From assembly GCA_944385465.1 (NCBI GenBank), contig CALWXH010000001.1, forward strand, positions 1 through 64,000: a DNA stretch of 64,000 nucleotides, read 5' to 3'. This stretch comes from an uncultured Oscillospiraceae bacterium (lineage in GTDB: Bacteria; Bacillota; Clostridia; Oscillospirales; Oscillospiraceae). The position numbers were made by a program, and so were the translations under genes. Positions 10,440-18,839 of this stretch are shown piece by piece; the stretch's first letter is position 1, and each line of letters begins with the position of its first letter. The notes under the pieces were generated by a model. It worked only from the letters and a program-made list of their open reading frames with translations, was not told the origin of the DNA and ran no database searches.

Positions 10440-11762
10440 ATGCCCACGCCTCTGTACGATTGTTTGAACGCAGTTGCGAAGCAGGCCCCCCTCCGGTTCG
10501 ACATGCCCGGCCACCATGGCGTCCTCTCTCCCGGCCTGCCCGGGGAGATCGCCCTGGACTTCACGGAGACCGGGCGCACCGGCGACCTGTTCGGCGCCGG
10601 CGGGGACGCCATTGAGGAGGCGGAGCGGCTGTGGGCCCGGCGCTTTGGCTTTGACGCCTGCCTGTTCCTCACCGGCGGCTCCACCCAGGGGGTGCACACC
10701 GGCCTGGCGCTGCTGGCGGGGGCCGGCGGCGCCGTGGCCCTGGACCGGGGCAGCCACCGCTCCGCTTATCATGCCCTGGCTCTGCTGGATCTCACGCCAC
10801 ACTATCTTCTCCGGCCCTGGCTGGAAGGGGAGGGGATCACTGGCCCCATTGCGCCCCAGAGCGTGGCGGAAACCCTGAAGAAGCACCCGGAAATCAAGAC
10901 GGTTTGCCTGACGTCGCCCACCTATTACGGGGTGTTGGCTGACCTGCCTGCCATTGCCCGGGTGTGCCATGACCACGGGGCGAAGCTGATGGTGGACGGC
11001 GCCCACGGCGCCCATCTGCCGTTTTTGGGGTATGAGGGCTACCGGGCGGCGGATCTGGTGGTGCTGTCCGCCCACAAGACGCTGCCCGCCCTGGGCCAGA
11101 GCGCCCTGCTGCTGGCCAATGGCCTGTCCATGGACGAGCTGCGGCGGATGGGGTCGGTGTATGGCTCCTCCTCACCCTCCTATCTTCTCATGGCCGGGCT
11201 GGATCTGGCCCGGGACTACATGGAAGGGGAGGGGACGGCGCGGTATCAGCGGACGGCCCGGCTCGCCGCCCGCCTCCGGGCGCGGTTCCCGGCCCTGGGG
11301 CCGGAGGGGGTGGAGCTGGACCCCACCCGGCTGACCCTCCGGTGTCAGAATGGGTTTGCCCTGGCGGAGCGGCTGCGCCAGCGCAGCATCTTCCCGGAGA
11401 TGGCGGATGTGGGGCATGTGGTGTTGATCCTGACCTGCGCGGACGGAGAAGAGCGGATTGCCCGGCTGGAGCAGGCCCTGGCGGAGCTGGGCGCGGAGGA
11501 GCAGGGGACCGCCTGCCCCTGCCCGCCGCCTCCGGAGCTGCCGGAGCAGGTGATGACGGCCCGGCAGGCCCTGTTTGCCCCCCGGGAAACCATCCTTCTG
11601 GAGCGGGGAGAGGGTCGGATCAGCGCCGGACAGATTGCCCCTTATCCCCCCGGCGTCCCTGTGGTGGCGCCCGGTGAGAGATTGGAGAAAAAACATCTGG
11701 TCTATTTGAAGGAAATAGGATATAATAAAGGTGACACAACCATGGAGGCTGTGACCATCTGA
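10440..11762 (+). CDS. Orn/Lys/Arg decarboxylase family PLP enzyme (YaaO-like)
   Basis: A 440-residue fold-type I PLP enzyme of the basic amino acid decarboxylase family, short Gram-positive form without the N-terminal wing domain. Visible features are the substrate-entry motif DMPGHHG near the start, TGGSTQG for phosphate binding, DGAHGAH with the cofactor-contacting Asp, and SAHKTLPALGQ with the Schiff-base lysine. The ATG at 10440 is used because AAAGGCGGA precedes it. In B. subtilis yaaO lies just before tmk, yaaQ, holB and yaaT; here the order is kept except that tmk is missing. Substrate (arginine, lysine or ornithine) is undetermined. Confidence 0.9.
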   Translation: MPTPLYDCLNAVAKQAPLRFDMPGHHGVLSPGLPGEIALDFTETGRTGDLFGAGGDAIEEAERLWARRFGFDACLFLTGGSTQGVHTGLALLAGAGGAVALDRGSHRSAYHALALLDLTPHYLLRPWLEGEGITGPIAPQSVAETLKKHPEIKTVCLTSPTYYGVLADLPAIARVCHDHGAKLMVDGAHGAHLPFLGYEGYRAADLVVLSAHKTLPALGQSALLLANGLSMDELRRMGSVYGSSSPSYLLMAGLDLARDYMEGEGTARYQRTARLAARLRARFPALGPEGVELDPTRLTLRCQNGFALAERLRQRSIFPEMADVGHVVLILTCADGEERIARLEQALAELGAEEQGTACPCPPPPELPEQVMTARQALFAPRETILLERGEGRISAGQIAPYPPGVPVVAPGERLEKKHLVYLKEIGYNKGDTTMEAVTI

Positions 11763-11782
11763 CTTCGAAAAGGGGGATCATT

Positions 11783-12106
11783 ATGAAACTGATCATTGCC
11801 ATCGTAAACCACGACGACGCCAATGCCGTTGTGCAGAACCTGTCCAGGAAGGGCTTCTCTTCCACCCGGCTGTCCACCACGGGCGGATTCCTGCTGGCCG
11901 GCAATGTGACCCTGCTGATCGGCGTGGAAGAAGACAAGGTGCAGGCAGCCATTGATGTGATCCGGGAGTTTTCCCACAGCCGCAAACAGATGATTCCCAC
12001 CACCACCGAGATGAGCTACAGCTACATCCCCACCATGCCGGTGGAAGTGCGGGTGGGGGGCGCCACCATCTTTGTGGTGGACGTGGAACGGTTTGAGCGC
12101 CTGTGA
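11783..12106 (+). CDS. darA: Cyclic-di-AMP receptor DarA (PII-like)
   Basis: A 107-residue PII-like signalling protein that in B. subtilis (YaaQ/DarA) binds cyclic di-AMP. The family sequence is obvious: MKLIIAIVNHDDANAVVQ, GFSSTRLSTTGGFL, the nucleotide-loop GNVTLLIGVEEDKV, and GGATIFVVDVERFE. Length is exact for the family. It lies 20 nt after the decarboxylase gene and overlaps the holB start by four bases, so it is probably coupled to it. Confidence 0.95.
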   Translation: MKLIIAIVNHDDANAVVQNLSRKGFSSTRLSTTGGFLLAGNVTLLIGVEEDKVQAAIDVIREFSHSRKQMIPTTTEMSYSYIPTMPVEVRVGGATIFVVDVERFERL

Positions 12107-12849
12107 GACTGCCACATACCCTTTCTCACGCCTATCTCATCACCGGCGGCAACGCCTCCAGCCGGGCGGACTGCGCCCGGGAGCTGGCGGCCGCCTACCT
12201 GTGCACGGGGGAAAGACCCCCCTGCGGCAGCTGCCTGCCCTGCAGGAAAGTGGCCGCGGGAATACACCCCGACGTGGTGTACATCACCCCGCTGGAGGAT
12301 AAGAGTGAGATCAGCGTGGAGCAGGCCCGCTCCCTGCGCTCCGACGCCTATGTCCGCCCCAACGAGGGAAAACGGAAAGTTTACATCATCGACCCGGCGG
12401 AGGCCATGAATCAGGCCGCCCAGAATGCCCTGCTCAAGGTGCTGGAGGAGGGTCCGCCTTACGCGGCCTTTTTGCTGCTGGCCGGCCAGCCCGGGATGCT
12501 GCTGGACACCATACATTCCCGATGCGAGCAGGTTGCCCTGCCCCCCCAGGAGGGCCAGCGCGATCCGGAGCTGGAGGAAAAGGGCGTGAAGCTGGCCAGG
12601 CTGCTGCTGGCAGGAGATGAGCTGGCCGCGGCGGAGAACATGGCCGCGCTGGAGGGGGAAAAGCTGAAGGGCACCCAGCTTGCGCAGCTGTTGGGCGCGG
12701 CGGAGGAAGAGGCCGCCCGCGCCCTGGCCCAGCGCCCCGGGCGGGCGGCCGCAGTGGTCCGGGCACTGAAGCGCTGCCAGGAAAACGCGGTATACAATCC
12801 GGGGGCGGGACATGTGCTGGGCTGGCTGACAGCCACCCTGTTCTCCTGA
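12103..12849 (+). CDS. holB: DNA polymerase III delta' subunit
   Basis: A 248-residue clamp-loader subunit, shorter than usual. The zinc-binding cysteine cluster CGSCLPCRKV (about 41-50) and the AAA+ pieces VYIIDPAEAMNQAAQNALLK and HSRCEQ are present. The P-loop region reads GGNASSRADCA and lacks the GKT lysine, which is tolerated in delta' because it does not hydrolyse ATP. GTG 12103 overlaps darA. Position between darA and ricT matches B. subtilis. Confidence 0.9.
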   Translation: MRLPHTLSHAYLITGGNASSRADCARELAAAYLCTGERPPCGSCLPCRKVAAGIHPDVVYITPLEDKSEISVEQARSLRSDAYVRPNEGKRKVYIIDPAEAMNQAAQNALLKVLEEGPPYAAFLLLAGQPGMLLDTIHSRCEQVALPPQEGQRDPELEEKGVKLARLLLAGDELAAAENMAALEGEKLKGTQLAQLLGAAEEEAARALAQRPGRAAAVVRALKRCQENAVYNPGAGHVLGWLTATLFS

Positions 12850-12900
12850 ACCCTGCCGCGGCGAGTATTACACCAGGAACGATACGGAGGAACACCTCAC

Positions 12901-14106
12901 ATGACAGAGATCATCGGCGTCCGGTTCAAAACGGGCGGCAAACAGTATTATTTTGACCCCAAGGGGCTGACGGTGGCCAACGGCCAGAGTGTCATTGTGG
13001 AGACGGGCAAAGGGTTGGAATACGGCGTGTGTGTGCGGCCCAATGGCTTTGTCGCCGACGAGGCGGTGGTGCAGCCCCTGCGCCCGGTGGTCCGCCTGGC
13101 CACAGACCGGGATGAGAAGCAGGTGCGGGACAACCGGAAAAAGGAGCAGGACGCCCTGAATGTGTGCCAGAAGCTCATCCAGCGCCACAAGCTGGAGATG
13201 AAGCTGGTCCAGGCGGAGTACAGCTTTGACGGCTCCAAAATCATCTTTTTCTTCACCGCGGAGGGCCGGGTGGATTTCCGGGCCCTGGTGAAGGACCTGG
13301 CCGGTGTCTTCCGGGCCCGGATCGAGCTGCGGCAGATCGGGGTGCGGGATGAGGCCCGGATGCTGGGCGGCCTGGGGATCTGCGGAAAGCCGTTCTGCTG
13401 CGCCCAGTTCCTGGATGAGTTCCACCCGGTGTCCATCAAGATGGCCAAAACCCAGAACCTGTCCCTGAACCCCACCAAGATCTCGGGCACCTGCGGACGG
13501 CTGATGTGCTGCCTGAAGTATGAGCAGGAGGCCTATGAGGACGCGGTGAAACGCTGTCCCAAGCAGGAGTCCTTTGTGGAGTGCCCCGACGGCGTGGGCA
13601 ATATCTCTTCGGTGGACCTGCTGAAAGAGCGGGTGAAGGTGCGCCTGGAGGACTCCAGTGAACAGCCCAAGAGCTACCGGGTCAGTGAGATCCGGGTGGT
13701 GCGCAGCGGCAAGGGCAAGCGGCCGGAGGACTATGTGGCCCCGCCCAAGGCGGAGCTGGAGAAACTGCGCTATATCCCGCCGGAAGAGGAGAACCGCGCC
13801 CGGCGGTTTGGCGAGGAGAACGACCTGTCCGCGCTGCTGGACCGCTACCTCGGCCAGCAGGAGGAGCCGCGGGAGAGCGGCAAGTCCAGATCCGGCGGGC
13901 GCAATCACCGCCGGAGAGGAAACAAGAAGGAGGGGCAGCAGGCCCAGGGTAAGCAGCCCCAGAAGCAGGCGCAGCAGCCGGCGCCCCAGCCCAAGCCGGC
14001 CCAGCAGGCAGAGGGTGGGACAGAGCAGAAGAGACGCCGCCGGCACCGTCCCCACCACCGCCGGTCCAAAAACAACGGCGGCGCCGGACAACAGGCAAAA
14101 GAGTGA
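12901..14106 (+). CDS. ricT: PSP1-domain protein RicT/YaaT
   Basis: A 401-residue protein of the Y-complex that, with RicA and RicF in B. subtilis, modulates RNase Y-dependent mRNA processing and can carry Fe-S clusters. The PSP1 core holds the conserved cysteines: GGLGICGKPFCCAQFL and GTCGRLMCCLKYE. After about residue 310 comes a long low-complexity basic tail (RRRHRPHHRRSK and similar), longer than in B. subtilis and likely RNA-binding. It follows holB by 51 nt and ends at a shared terminator facing divIVA. Confidence 0.93.
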   Translation: MTEIIGVRFKTGGKQYYFDPKGLTVANGQSVIVETGKGLEYGVCVRPNGFVADEAVVQPLRPVVRLATDRDEKQVRDNRKKEQDALNVCQKLIQRHKLEMKLVQAEYSFDGSKIIFFFTAEGRVDFRALVKDLAGVFRARIELRQIGVRDEARMLGGLGICGKPFCCAQFLDEFHPVSIKMAKTQNLSLNPTKISGTCGRLMCCLKYEQEAYEDAVKRCPKQESFVECPDGVGNISSVDLLKERVKVRLEDSSEQPKSYRVSEIRVVRSGKGKRPEDYVAPPKAELEKLRYIPPEEENRARRFGEENDLSALLDRYLGQQEEPRESGKSRSGGRNHRRRGNKKEGQQAQGKQPQKQAQQPAPQPKPAQQAEGGTEQKRRRRHRPHHRRSKNNGGAGQQAKE

Positions 14107-14108
14107 AA

Positions 14109-14143
14109 AATCCCCCGTTTCCGCACAGCGGAAACGGGGGATT
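14109..14143. terminator. Bidirectional terminator between ricT and divIVA
   Basis: A perfect 15-bp stem (AATCCCCCGTTTCCG and its complement) with a CACAG loop between converging genes. A-rich sequence on the left gives a T tract for minus-strand transcripts, so it serves divIVA best and probably ricT too. Confidence 0.85.
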
Positions 14144-14158
14144 GCCATTTGCTTAGAT

Positions 14159-14821
14159 TCAGTTGATCTCGTAATCCTTGCCGAACTGGAGATCTTCAAA
14201 GCGCCGGGTGGCGTCCGGATCCAGATCGGACATGGGATCCCGGGCAGGGGCGGCCGCCGCGGGGACGGCCTGCGTAGGCTCCTCCGGCTGCTCCTCCTCG
14301 GCGAGAATGCTGGCGGAAACAGAGGCCTCGATCTCCGCGGAGGGGTCATTCTGCCGCGCCTGGGGCGGGACCAGCTGGTCCAGACGGGAGAGGAAGTCCA
14401 CCTCTTCCCCGTGCAGGGCCTTGAGCTTCTGGACATAGGCGGCGGTGGCCTGCTGCGCCTGCTGCAGCCGGTACTCCTCGGCCTCCACGGAGGCCTTCAG
14501 CTCGGCGATGCGGGTGGCGGCATCGGCCTCGGCGTCCTTCACCAGCTGGGACTTGCGCTTTTCCGCCTCGTTGACGATGGAATCGGCCATCTGCTGGGCG
14601 GCCAGCAGGGTCTTGCGCATGGCGTTGTCTGTGGCTCGGTACTCTTCGATGGTATCGGAGAGCACCTTCAGCTTGTTCTTCAGAATCGCATTGTCGTTGT
14701 ACAGTGTGGTATAGTCCTCGGTGAGCTCATCCAAAAACTCGTCCACCATGGCCATATTGTAACCACCCAGCGTAGCCTTGGCAAAGGCGTGGCTGGCCAC
14801 TTCCTGCGGCGTCAGCATCAT
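14159..14821 (-). CDS. divIVA: Cell-division/polarity protein DivIVA
   Basis: A 220-residue coiled-coil protein that marks curved membrane at poles and septa. It starts MMLTPQEVASHAFAKATLGG followed by GYNMAMVDEFLDEL, the membrane-binding head of the DivIVA family. A long heptad-rich coiled coil runs from about 30 to 150, and the C-terminal tail is acidic and Pro/Ala-rich. It lies immediately after sepF, as in the ylm cluster of Firmicutes. A second in-frame ATG follows the first. Confidence 0.93.
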   Translation of the reverse strand: MMLTPQEVASHAFAKATLGGYNMAMVDEFLDELTEDYTTLYNDNAILKNKLKVLSDTIEEYRATDNAMRKTLLAAQQMADSIVNEAEKRKSQLVKDAEADAATRIAELKASVEAEEYRLQQAQQATAAYVQKLKALHGEEVDFLSRLDQLVPPQARQNDPSAEIEASVSASILAEEEQPEEPTQAVPAAAAPARDPMSDLDPDATRRFEDLQFGKDYEIN

Positions 14822-14836
14822 TCAGCCCTCCCTGCG

Positions 14837-15301
14837 TTAAAAATAGAGCCCGTTGTTTTCCAGCTCATCAATGAGATCGCCCAGGATCTCCACATTATAG
14901 GGCGTGATGATGTACGTAGCCAGGGCCACCTTTTTGATGGTGCCCTCGTTGGCGTAAGCCACGCCGGAGAGGAAGTCGATGAGGCGGCGGGCGATGTTCT
15001 TGTCCGTCTGCTCCAGGTTGAGCACCACCGTGCGCTTCTCCCGCAGGTGATCGGCGATCTCAGAGGCGTTTTCAAACCGCTCGGGCTTGACCAGCACAAC
15101 CTGCAGCTGGGTGGTGGTGTGGATGTTTACCACCTTGTTGTTGCGCCGCTCGACCTCGCGGTCGCGGTCCCGGTCGCGGTCGCGGGCGGGGGCGCTCTCC
15201 CGGGTGTTCACCGGGGTGAAATCCTCTTCATAGGTATCTTCTTCCTCGTCCTCATAGGGCCGGGCAAGGCGCTTGAGTTCATCCAAAAAGCTCATGGTCA
15301 A
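14837..15301 (-). CDS. sepF: Cell division protein SepF
   Basis: A 154-residue FtsZ-binding protein that ties Z-rings to the membrane. The N-terminal amphipathic start (MSFLDELKRLARPYE) is the membrane anchor. A linker contains an RDRDRDRDRE run. The C-terminal SepF domain shows VVNIHTT, EIADHLREKRTVVLNLEQ, and RRLIDFLSGVAYA. The start overlaps ylmE by four bases. It is encoded between ylmE and divIVA, as expected. Confidence 0.95.
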   Translation of the reverse strand: MTMSFLDELKRLARPYEDEEEDTYEEDFTPVNTRESAPARDRDRDRDREVERRNNKVVNIHTTTQLQVVLVKPERFENASEIADHLREKRTVVLNLEQTDKNIARRLIDFLSGVAYANEGTIKKVALATYIITPYNVEILGDLIDELENNGLYF

Positions 15302-16023
15302 AACTCCCTTCCGAAATTGATGGGAACTGGCGGGCGCGGACCGAACAGGGCGGTGCCCAGGCGCACGTGTGTGGCGCCGGCGGATACAGCATCTTGATAG
15401 TCATCGCTCATTCCCATGGATAGGCACACTACATCTGCCCTATTATCTCCCATTTCGTTTCTTATGTCAACAGCAATCTGGGCTAATTTTTCGAAATAAG
15501 GCAGATTTTTGCCCGGACCGGCGGCGGGAGGGGGGATGCACATGAGTCCGCGCAGCCGCACATGGGCCAGTTCGGCGGCCAGACGGGCGGCGGGAAGGGC
15601 CTGCGGCATACTCAGGCCGGATTTGCTTACTTCTCCGGCCAGGTTGAGTTCCAGCAGGATATCCTGGACCAGATCCAGCTTTTCCGCCTGGCGGTCAATG
15701 GCCAGCAGCAGTTTTTCTGAAGAGACGGAGTGGATGAGCTCCACTTTGCCCACGATATATTTGACCTTGTTGGTTTGGAGATGGCCGATGAAGTGGACGC
15801 TGGCGCCCTGGTAGGCGCCGGCGGCCAGATGCGCGGTGAACTCCTGGACCCGGTTTTCCCCGCACACGGTGATCCCCGCGGCGATGGCCTGGCGGATGGT
15901 GTCGTCTGTCTGGGTCTTGGTGGCGGCCACCAGGGTGATCTCATCCGGACTGCGGCCGCATCTGGCAGCGGCCCGGGCGATGTTTTCCCGCACCCGGGCC
16001 AGCCGTTCCGGGAAGCCGGTCAT
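15298..16023 (-). CDS. ylmE: PLP-binding YggS/YlmE family protein
   Basis: A 241-residue single-domain PLP protein of the PLPBP family, involved in vitamin B6 homeostasis. The PLP lysine lies in LVAATKTQ (about 30-37). Phosphate-binding and barrel motifs include CGENRVQEF, HFIGHLQTNK, and the signature LSMGMSDDYQDAVSAGATHVRLGTALFG region near the C-terminus. It overlaps sepF by four bases and abuts the HlyD-like gene, so the four genes to divIVA are probably one transcript. Confidence 0.94.
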   Translation of the reverse strand: MTGFPERLARVRENIARAAARCGRSPDEITLVAATKTQTDDTIRQAIAAGITVCGENRVQEFTAHLAAGAYQGASVHFIGHLQTNKVKYIVGKVELIHSVSSEKLLLAIDRQAEKLDLVQDILLELNLAGEVSKSGLSMPQALPAARLAAELAHVRLRGLMCIPPPAAGPGKNLPYFEKLAQIAVDIRNEMGDNRADVVCLSMGMSDDYQDAVSAGATHVRLGTALFGPRPPVPINFGREF

Positions 16024-17285
16024 TACCGCACCACCTTTCCGTCGTAGAGCCCGGAGGTGTTGAGGATCACTTCCGAGCCGGAGCGCAGGCGGTTGGAGGC
16101 CTCCTCATCCACCGGCTGGACCAGATAGAAGGTGTCCCCGGTGTGGATCACCGTGACCTCCTGCCAGGCCGCCTGGCGGCCGACAACCGTATAGACGCCA
16201 TACACATTTTCCTGCTTGACGGTGCCGTCCTCCTGCTCCACATCCTGCGTGATGACCCGCAGGGCGCCCCGGGGAATGCGGATGCCCTCCTGGGTCTCGG
16301 TGACCACGTCCACAGTCTGGATGCGCAGGAGGGTGGTGTCGGCAAGATTGGTCCGGGTGGAGAAAATGGCCAGAGTCTGGTCTTCGCCGGGCTCCACCCG
16401 CTCCAGGGTCATGGGGATGTCGCCGTAATAGTCATGGGAGAAGGAGACGGTATAGGTGTGGCCCTCTGTCAGATGAAGGTCGTTTCCCCCGGGGAGGATG
16501 GCGGCGAAATACCAGACAGAGCTGGTGATGAGCTTGCCCACGGCCTCCGGGGCGGCGGGCGCCTGGCTCTCCAGCAGGGAGGAGAGCTGCGGAAGGGTGA
16601 GGCTGTCCAGCATGTCCGGGGTGATCAGGGATTCGTATCCGTCCGCCTGACCGGAAAAAACGCCGGAGACCGGGGCATAGACGGTCTGGGAGACCTGGCT
16701 GAGGGAGTGGGTCAGGGCGTCCAGCTGGGACTGCTTGTCCGCGATGAGCTGCTGGACCTGGCTGGCCGCGTCGGTGTCGCCGAAGGCGTAGTCCCGCTGG
16801 AACACCATGGTGCGCAGGTTCAGGACGGAGTCCTCCAGATCGGACAGGTCGCCGGAGGCGGCCAGCGCCCGGATGCTGACGATGGAGGACACCACCTCCT
16901 GATCCAGCCGGGACACGTCCACGCTCTGCGTGCCGGCAGCCAGCGCGTGTTCCAGCTGCTCGATCTCCCCCTCCAGGGACTGGATGGTCTGCTGGGTGCT
17001 CAGGGCGGAGGAGTCGGAGTAGATCAGGGCTACCGGATCTCCGGCGGCCGCGCGCTCCCCCTCGGCGAGGACCAGGTTCACATACTGCCCCTGGGCGGAG
17101 AGCAGCTGCTCATCCCGGACCAGGATGCCGGTGGCCTCCGTCCCCAGGTTGACCTGATAGGAGTAGGCCACGGCTGTGGCCAGACCGGACTGGAAGCCCA
17201 GCAGGAAGTACAGCCCCAGATAGAGCAGTACACCGGCACACAGAATGCCGATCATGATTTTGGTGGCAAGGGTACTCTGTTTCAT
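16023..17285 (-). CDS. HlyD-like membrane-anchored adaptor protein
   Basis: A 420-residue single-pass membrane protein. The transmembrane segment is at about residues 9-30, and the rest is probably outside the cell. TEATGILVRDEQLLSA and the GQYVNLVLAEGERAAAGDPV stretch resemble the biotinyl-lipoyl-like domain of HlyD/RND adaptor proteins. A central helical hairpin region (about 75-215) is followed by beta-rich segments. No partner transporter is next to it; it shares the operon with ylmE, sepF and divIVA, suggesting an envelope or division-related job. Family call is by pattern only. Confidence 0.65.
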   Translation of the reverse strand: MKQSTLATKIMIGILCAGVLLYLGLYFLLGFQSGLATAVAYSYQVNLGTEATGILVRDEQLLSAQGQYVNLVLAEGERAAAGDPVALIYSDSSALSTQQTIQSLEGEIEQLEHALAAGTQSVDVSRLDQEVVSSIVSIRALAASGDLSDLEDSVLNLRTMVFQRDYAFGDTDAASQVQQLIADKQSQLDALTHSLSQVSQTVYAPVSGVFSGQADGYESLITPDMLDSLTLPQLSSLLESQAPAAPEAVGKLITSSVWYFAAILPGGNDLHLTEGHTYTVSFSHDYYGDIPMTLERVEPGEDQTLAIFSTRTNLADTTLLRIQTVDVVTETQEGIRIPRGALRVITQDVEQEDGTVKQENVYGVYTVVGRQAAWQEVTVIHTGDTFYLVQPVDEEASNRLRSGSEVILNTSGLYDGKVVR

Positions 17286-17339
17286 TGGGATCGTCCTCTG
17301 TTTCTGTCTGCCCCGCCCTGTGCCGCCGCAGGGGCCAGG

Positions 17340-17585
17340 TCAGGGCTGATCCATATTCACCGGATGTTCCGGGGCGATGGTGGAGATGGCGTGCTTGTAG
17401 ATGACCTGCTGCTTCCCGTCAGAGGTAAGTACCACGACATAGGGGTCAAAGGCGGTGATGACCCCCCGCAGCTGATACCCGTTCATGAGGAAGAGGGTGA
17501 CCCGGGCGGCCTGACGCCGGGCGCAGGTGAGAAAGGTGTCCTGGACATTGGGCTGACGGCCCACGGCAACGGCGGTAAAACTCAT
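17340..17585 (-). CDS. hfq: RNA chaperone Hfq
   Basis: An 81-residue Sm-like hexameric RNA chaperone. The N-terminus has NVQDTFLTCARRQAARVTLF. The Sm1 motif follows as NGYQLRGVITAFDPYVVVL, and Sm2 is IYKHAISTI. The usual QDxxL opening and YKHAIS signature make the call secure. It lies downstream of miaA, the common miaA-hfq pairing. The upstream spacer to miaA is about 90 nt. Confidence 0.97.
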   Translation of the reverse strand: MSFTAVAVGRQPNVQDTFLTCARRQAARVTLFLMNGYQLRGVITAFDPYVVVLTSDGKQQVIYKHAISTIAPEHPVNMDQP

Positions 17586-17672
17586 AATATCTGCACTCCT
17601 TTGTAGTGGCCGGGCACAGCCCGGCGGTATGTCTCCGGAAAAGCCGACAGGCCGGCGCTTCCGGGAGTGCAG

Positions 17673-18617
17673 TTATTGTAAGCCAGAGGCCAGGATGAGT
17701 TTTGTCGAACAGGCGAGGGCGGCGGAAAAATCCGGTTCCTCGTCCCAGAGCAGCCAATGGGCTGCCGGATTGCGGCGGAACCAGGTGAGCTGCCGCTTGG
17801 CGTACTGCCGGGAGCGGAGCTTGACTTCCTCCGCTCCCTCCGCCGGCGGCCGGCCCTCCCGGATGGCGGCGGCCATCTCCTTGTATCCGATGGCCTGCAT
17901 GGCGGTGCATCTGGGGTCGATGCCGCGCTCCAGTAGGCGGCGCACCTCTCCCTCCAGCCCCCGCTCCATCATCTCGTCCACCCGCCGGTCGATGCGCGCC
18001 CACAGCCAGGGGCGTTCCCGGAAGTTCAGGGCGATGGTGAGGGGGGTATAGCGGTGGGGGATCGCCTGGCTCTCCCGGTCGTGCTGGGACAGGGGTTTCC
18101 CTGTGGCCAGATAGACCTCCAGCGCCCGGATGATGCGTTTGGCGTCGTTGGGGTGGAGGCGCTGGGCGGCCGCGGGGTCCACCCGGCGCAGTTCCTCCAT
18201 CAGGGCGGGCAGGCCCTCCGTCTCCGCCCGGCGCTGGAGGGCCTCCCGCAGGCCGCCGTCCGCCGGGAAGGGGGCGAACTGCCGCCCGGCCACCAGGTGG
18301 TCGATGTACAGTCCGGTGCCGCCGGCCACAATGGGCAGCTTTCCCCGGGACAGGATATCGTCCACCACGGGGACAGCCTCCTGGACATAACGGGCCACGG
18401 AGTAATTCTCCCCCGGATCGGCCACATCGATCATGTGGTGGGGGATACCCCCCATCTCCTCCGGGGTGGGCTTGGCGGTTCCGATGTCCATGCCCCGGTA
18501 GATCTGCATGGAGTCGGCGGACACCACCTCGCCGCCGAAGCGCCGGGCCAGAGCCACCGCCAGAGCGGTCTTGCCGGACGCCGTAGGCCCGCAGATGACG
18601 AGAATGTTGGGTTTCAT
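17673..18617 (-). CDS. miaA: tRNA dimethylallyltransferase MiaA
   Basis: A 314-residue enzyme that prenylates A37 of tRNAs reading UNN codons. The P-loop GPTASGKTALA is at about 9-19. DSMQIYRGMDIGTAKP, GGTGLYIDHL and the C-terminal RQYAKRQLTWFR are family signatures. The present start, ATG 18617, has AAGGAGG 7 nt upstream. Both the site and the start lie in the loop of a 16-bp inverted repeat (18579-18594 / 18632-18647). The codons for KPNILVICGP occur a second time upstream (18787-18816), in frame with an ATG overlapping the mnmA stop, so the 5' end appears to have been replaced by an inserted element. Confidence 0.97.
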   Translation of the reverse strand: MKPNILVICGPTASGKTALAVALARRFGGEVVSADSMQIYRGMDIGTAKPTPEEMGGIPHHMIDVADPGENYSVARYVQEAVPVVDDILSRGKLPIVAGGTGLYIDHLVAGRQFAPFPADGGLREALQRRAETEGLPALMEELRRVDPAAAQRLHPNDAKRIIRALEVYLATGKPLSQHDRESQAIPHRYTPLTIALNFRERPWLWARIDRRVDEMMERGLEGEVRRLLERGIDPRCTAMQAIGYKEMAAAIREGRPPAEGAEEVKLRSRQYAKRQLTWFRRNPAAHWLLWDEEPDFSAALACSTKLILASGLQ

Positions 18618-18647
18618 AGTGCAGCCTCCTTCTGCGGGCCTACGGCG
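18579..18647. repeat. 16-bp inverted repeat around the miaA start
   Basis: CGCCGTAGGCCCGCAG at 18579-18594 (inside miaA) is exactly complementary to CTGCGGGCCTACGGCG at 18632-18647. The 37-nt loop holds the miaA Shine-Dalgarno, start codon and first codons. In mRNA this would be a very stable hairpin displaying the initiation site in its loop. The equivalent arrangement occurs at the end of ileS. Confidence 0.9.
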
Positions 18648-18816
18648 GGGCCCCCGCAAAGCGGGGCGGCGCGGATGCGCCGTACAAGGCGTTTGACTTT
18701 GTCAAAGGCCTTGGCGCAGGGCGGATTCACTCCGCCCGAGCAAGGTGAGACAAGGGGCCCCCACAGGGCCCTGCCCTGTGGGGAAGGGCCCGCAGATGAC
18801 CAGAATGTTGGGTTTC
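18586..18816. repeat. Direct duplication of the miaA 5' end
   Basis: The 30 bases 18586-18615 (functional miaA codons 2-11) recur at 18787-18816 with one mismatch, a synonymous third-position change in a leucine codon. The structured repeat core lies between the two copies. Confidence 0.9.
18647..18783. repeat. Structured dispersed repeat, copy A
   Basis: A 137-bp non-coding sequence made of consecutive hairpins. In order they are a CCCCGC / GCGGGG stem with AAA loop, a GGCGC / GCGCC stem, TTTGAC / GTCAAA, GGGCGGA / TCCGCCC around TTCAC, and CCCCACAGGGC / GCCCTGTGGGG. Unpaired parts shared with copy B at 38463-38592 include GTACAA, CCTTGGCGCAGG and GGATTCACTCC. Where stems differ between copies, both arms usually change together. 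No ORF or transposase is present. Same orientation as copy B. Confidence 0.88.
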
Positions 18817-18839
18817 TTTGCCTTCCTATCAGGAGTCAT
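18702..18839 (-). pseudogene. Displaced ancestral miaA 5' end (45-codon remnant ORF)
   Basis: An ATG at 18839 overlaps the mnmA stop codon as ATGA, the usual arrangement of translational coupling. It reads MTPDRKAKKPNILVICGP, ending in the authentic MiaA N-terminus, then runs into the structured repeat and stops at 18702. I read it as the original start of miaA, now separated from the body of the gene by copy A. It may still be translated as a leader peptide. Confidence 0.75.

Noticed and set aside
12103..12849. Loss of the P-loop lysine in HolB as a sign of inactivity
   Set aside because: Delta' subunits commonly have degenerate P-loops because they do not hydrolyse ATP.
18586..18816. Reading the miaA duplication as a simple transposon target-site duplication
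   Set aside because: The repeat is long (30 bp), only one side also has a gene-specific inverted arm, and the ileS case has 37 bp with codon-like divergence, unlike a fixed-length staggered-cut duplication.
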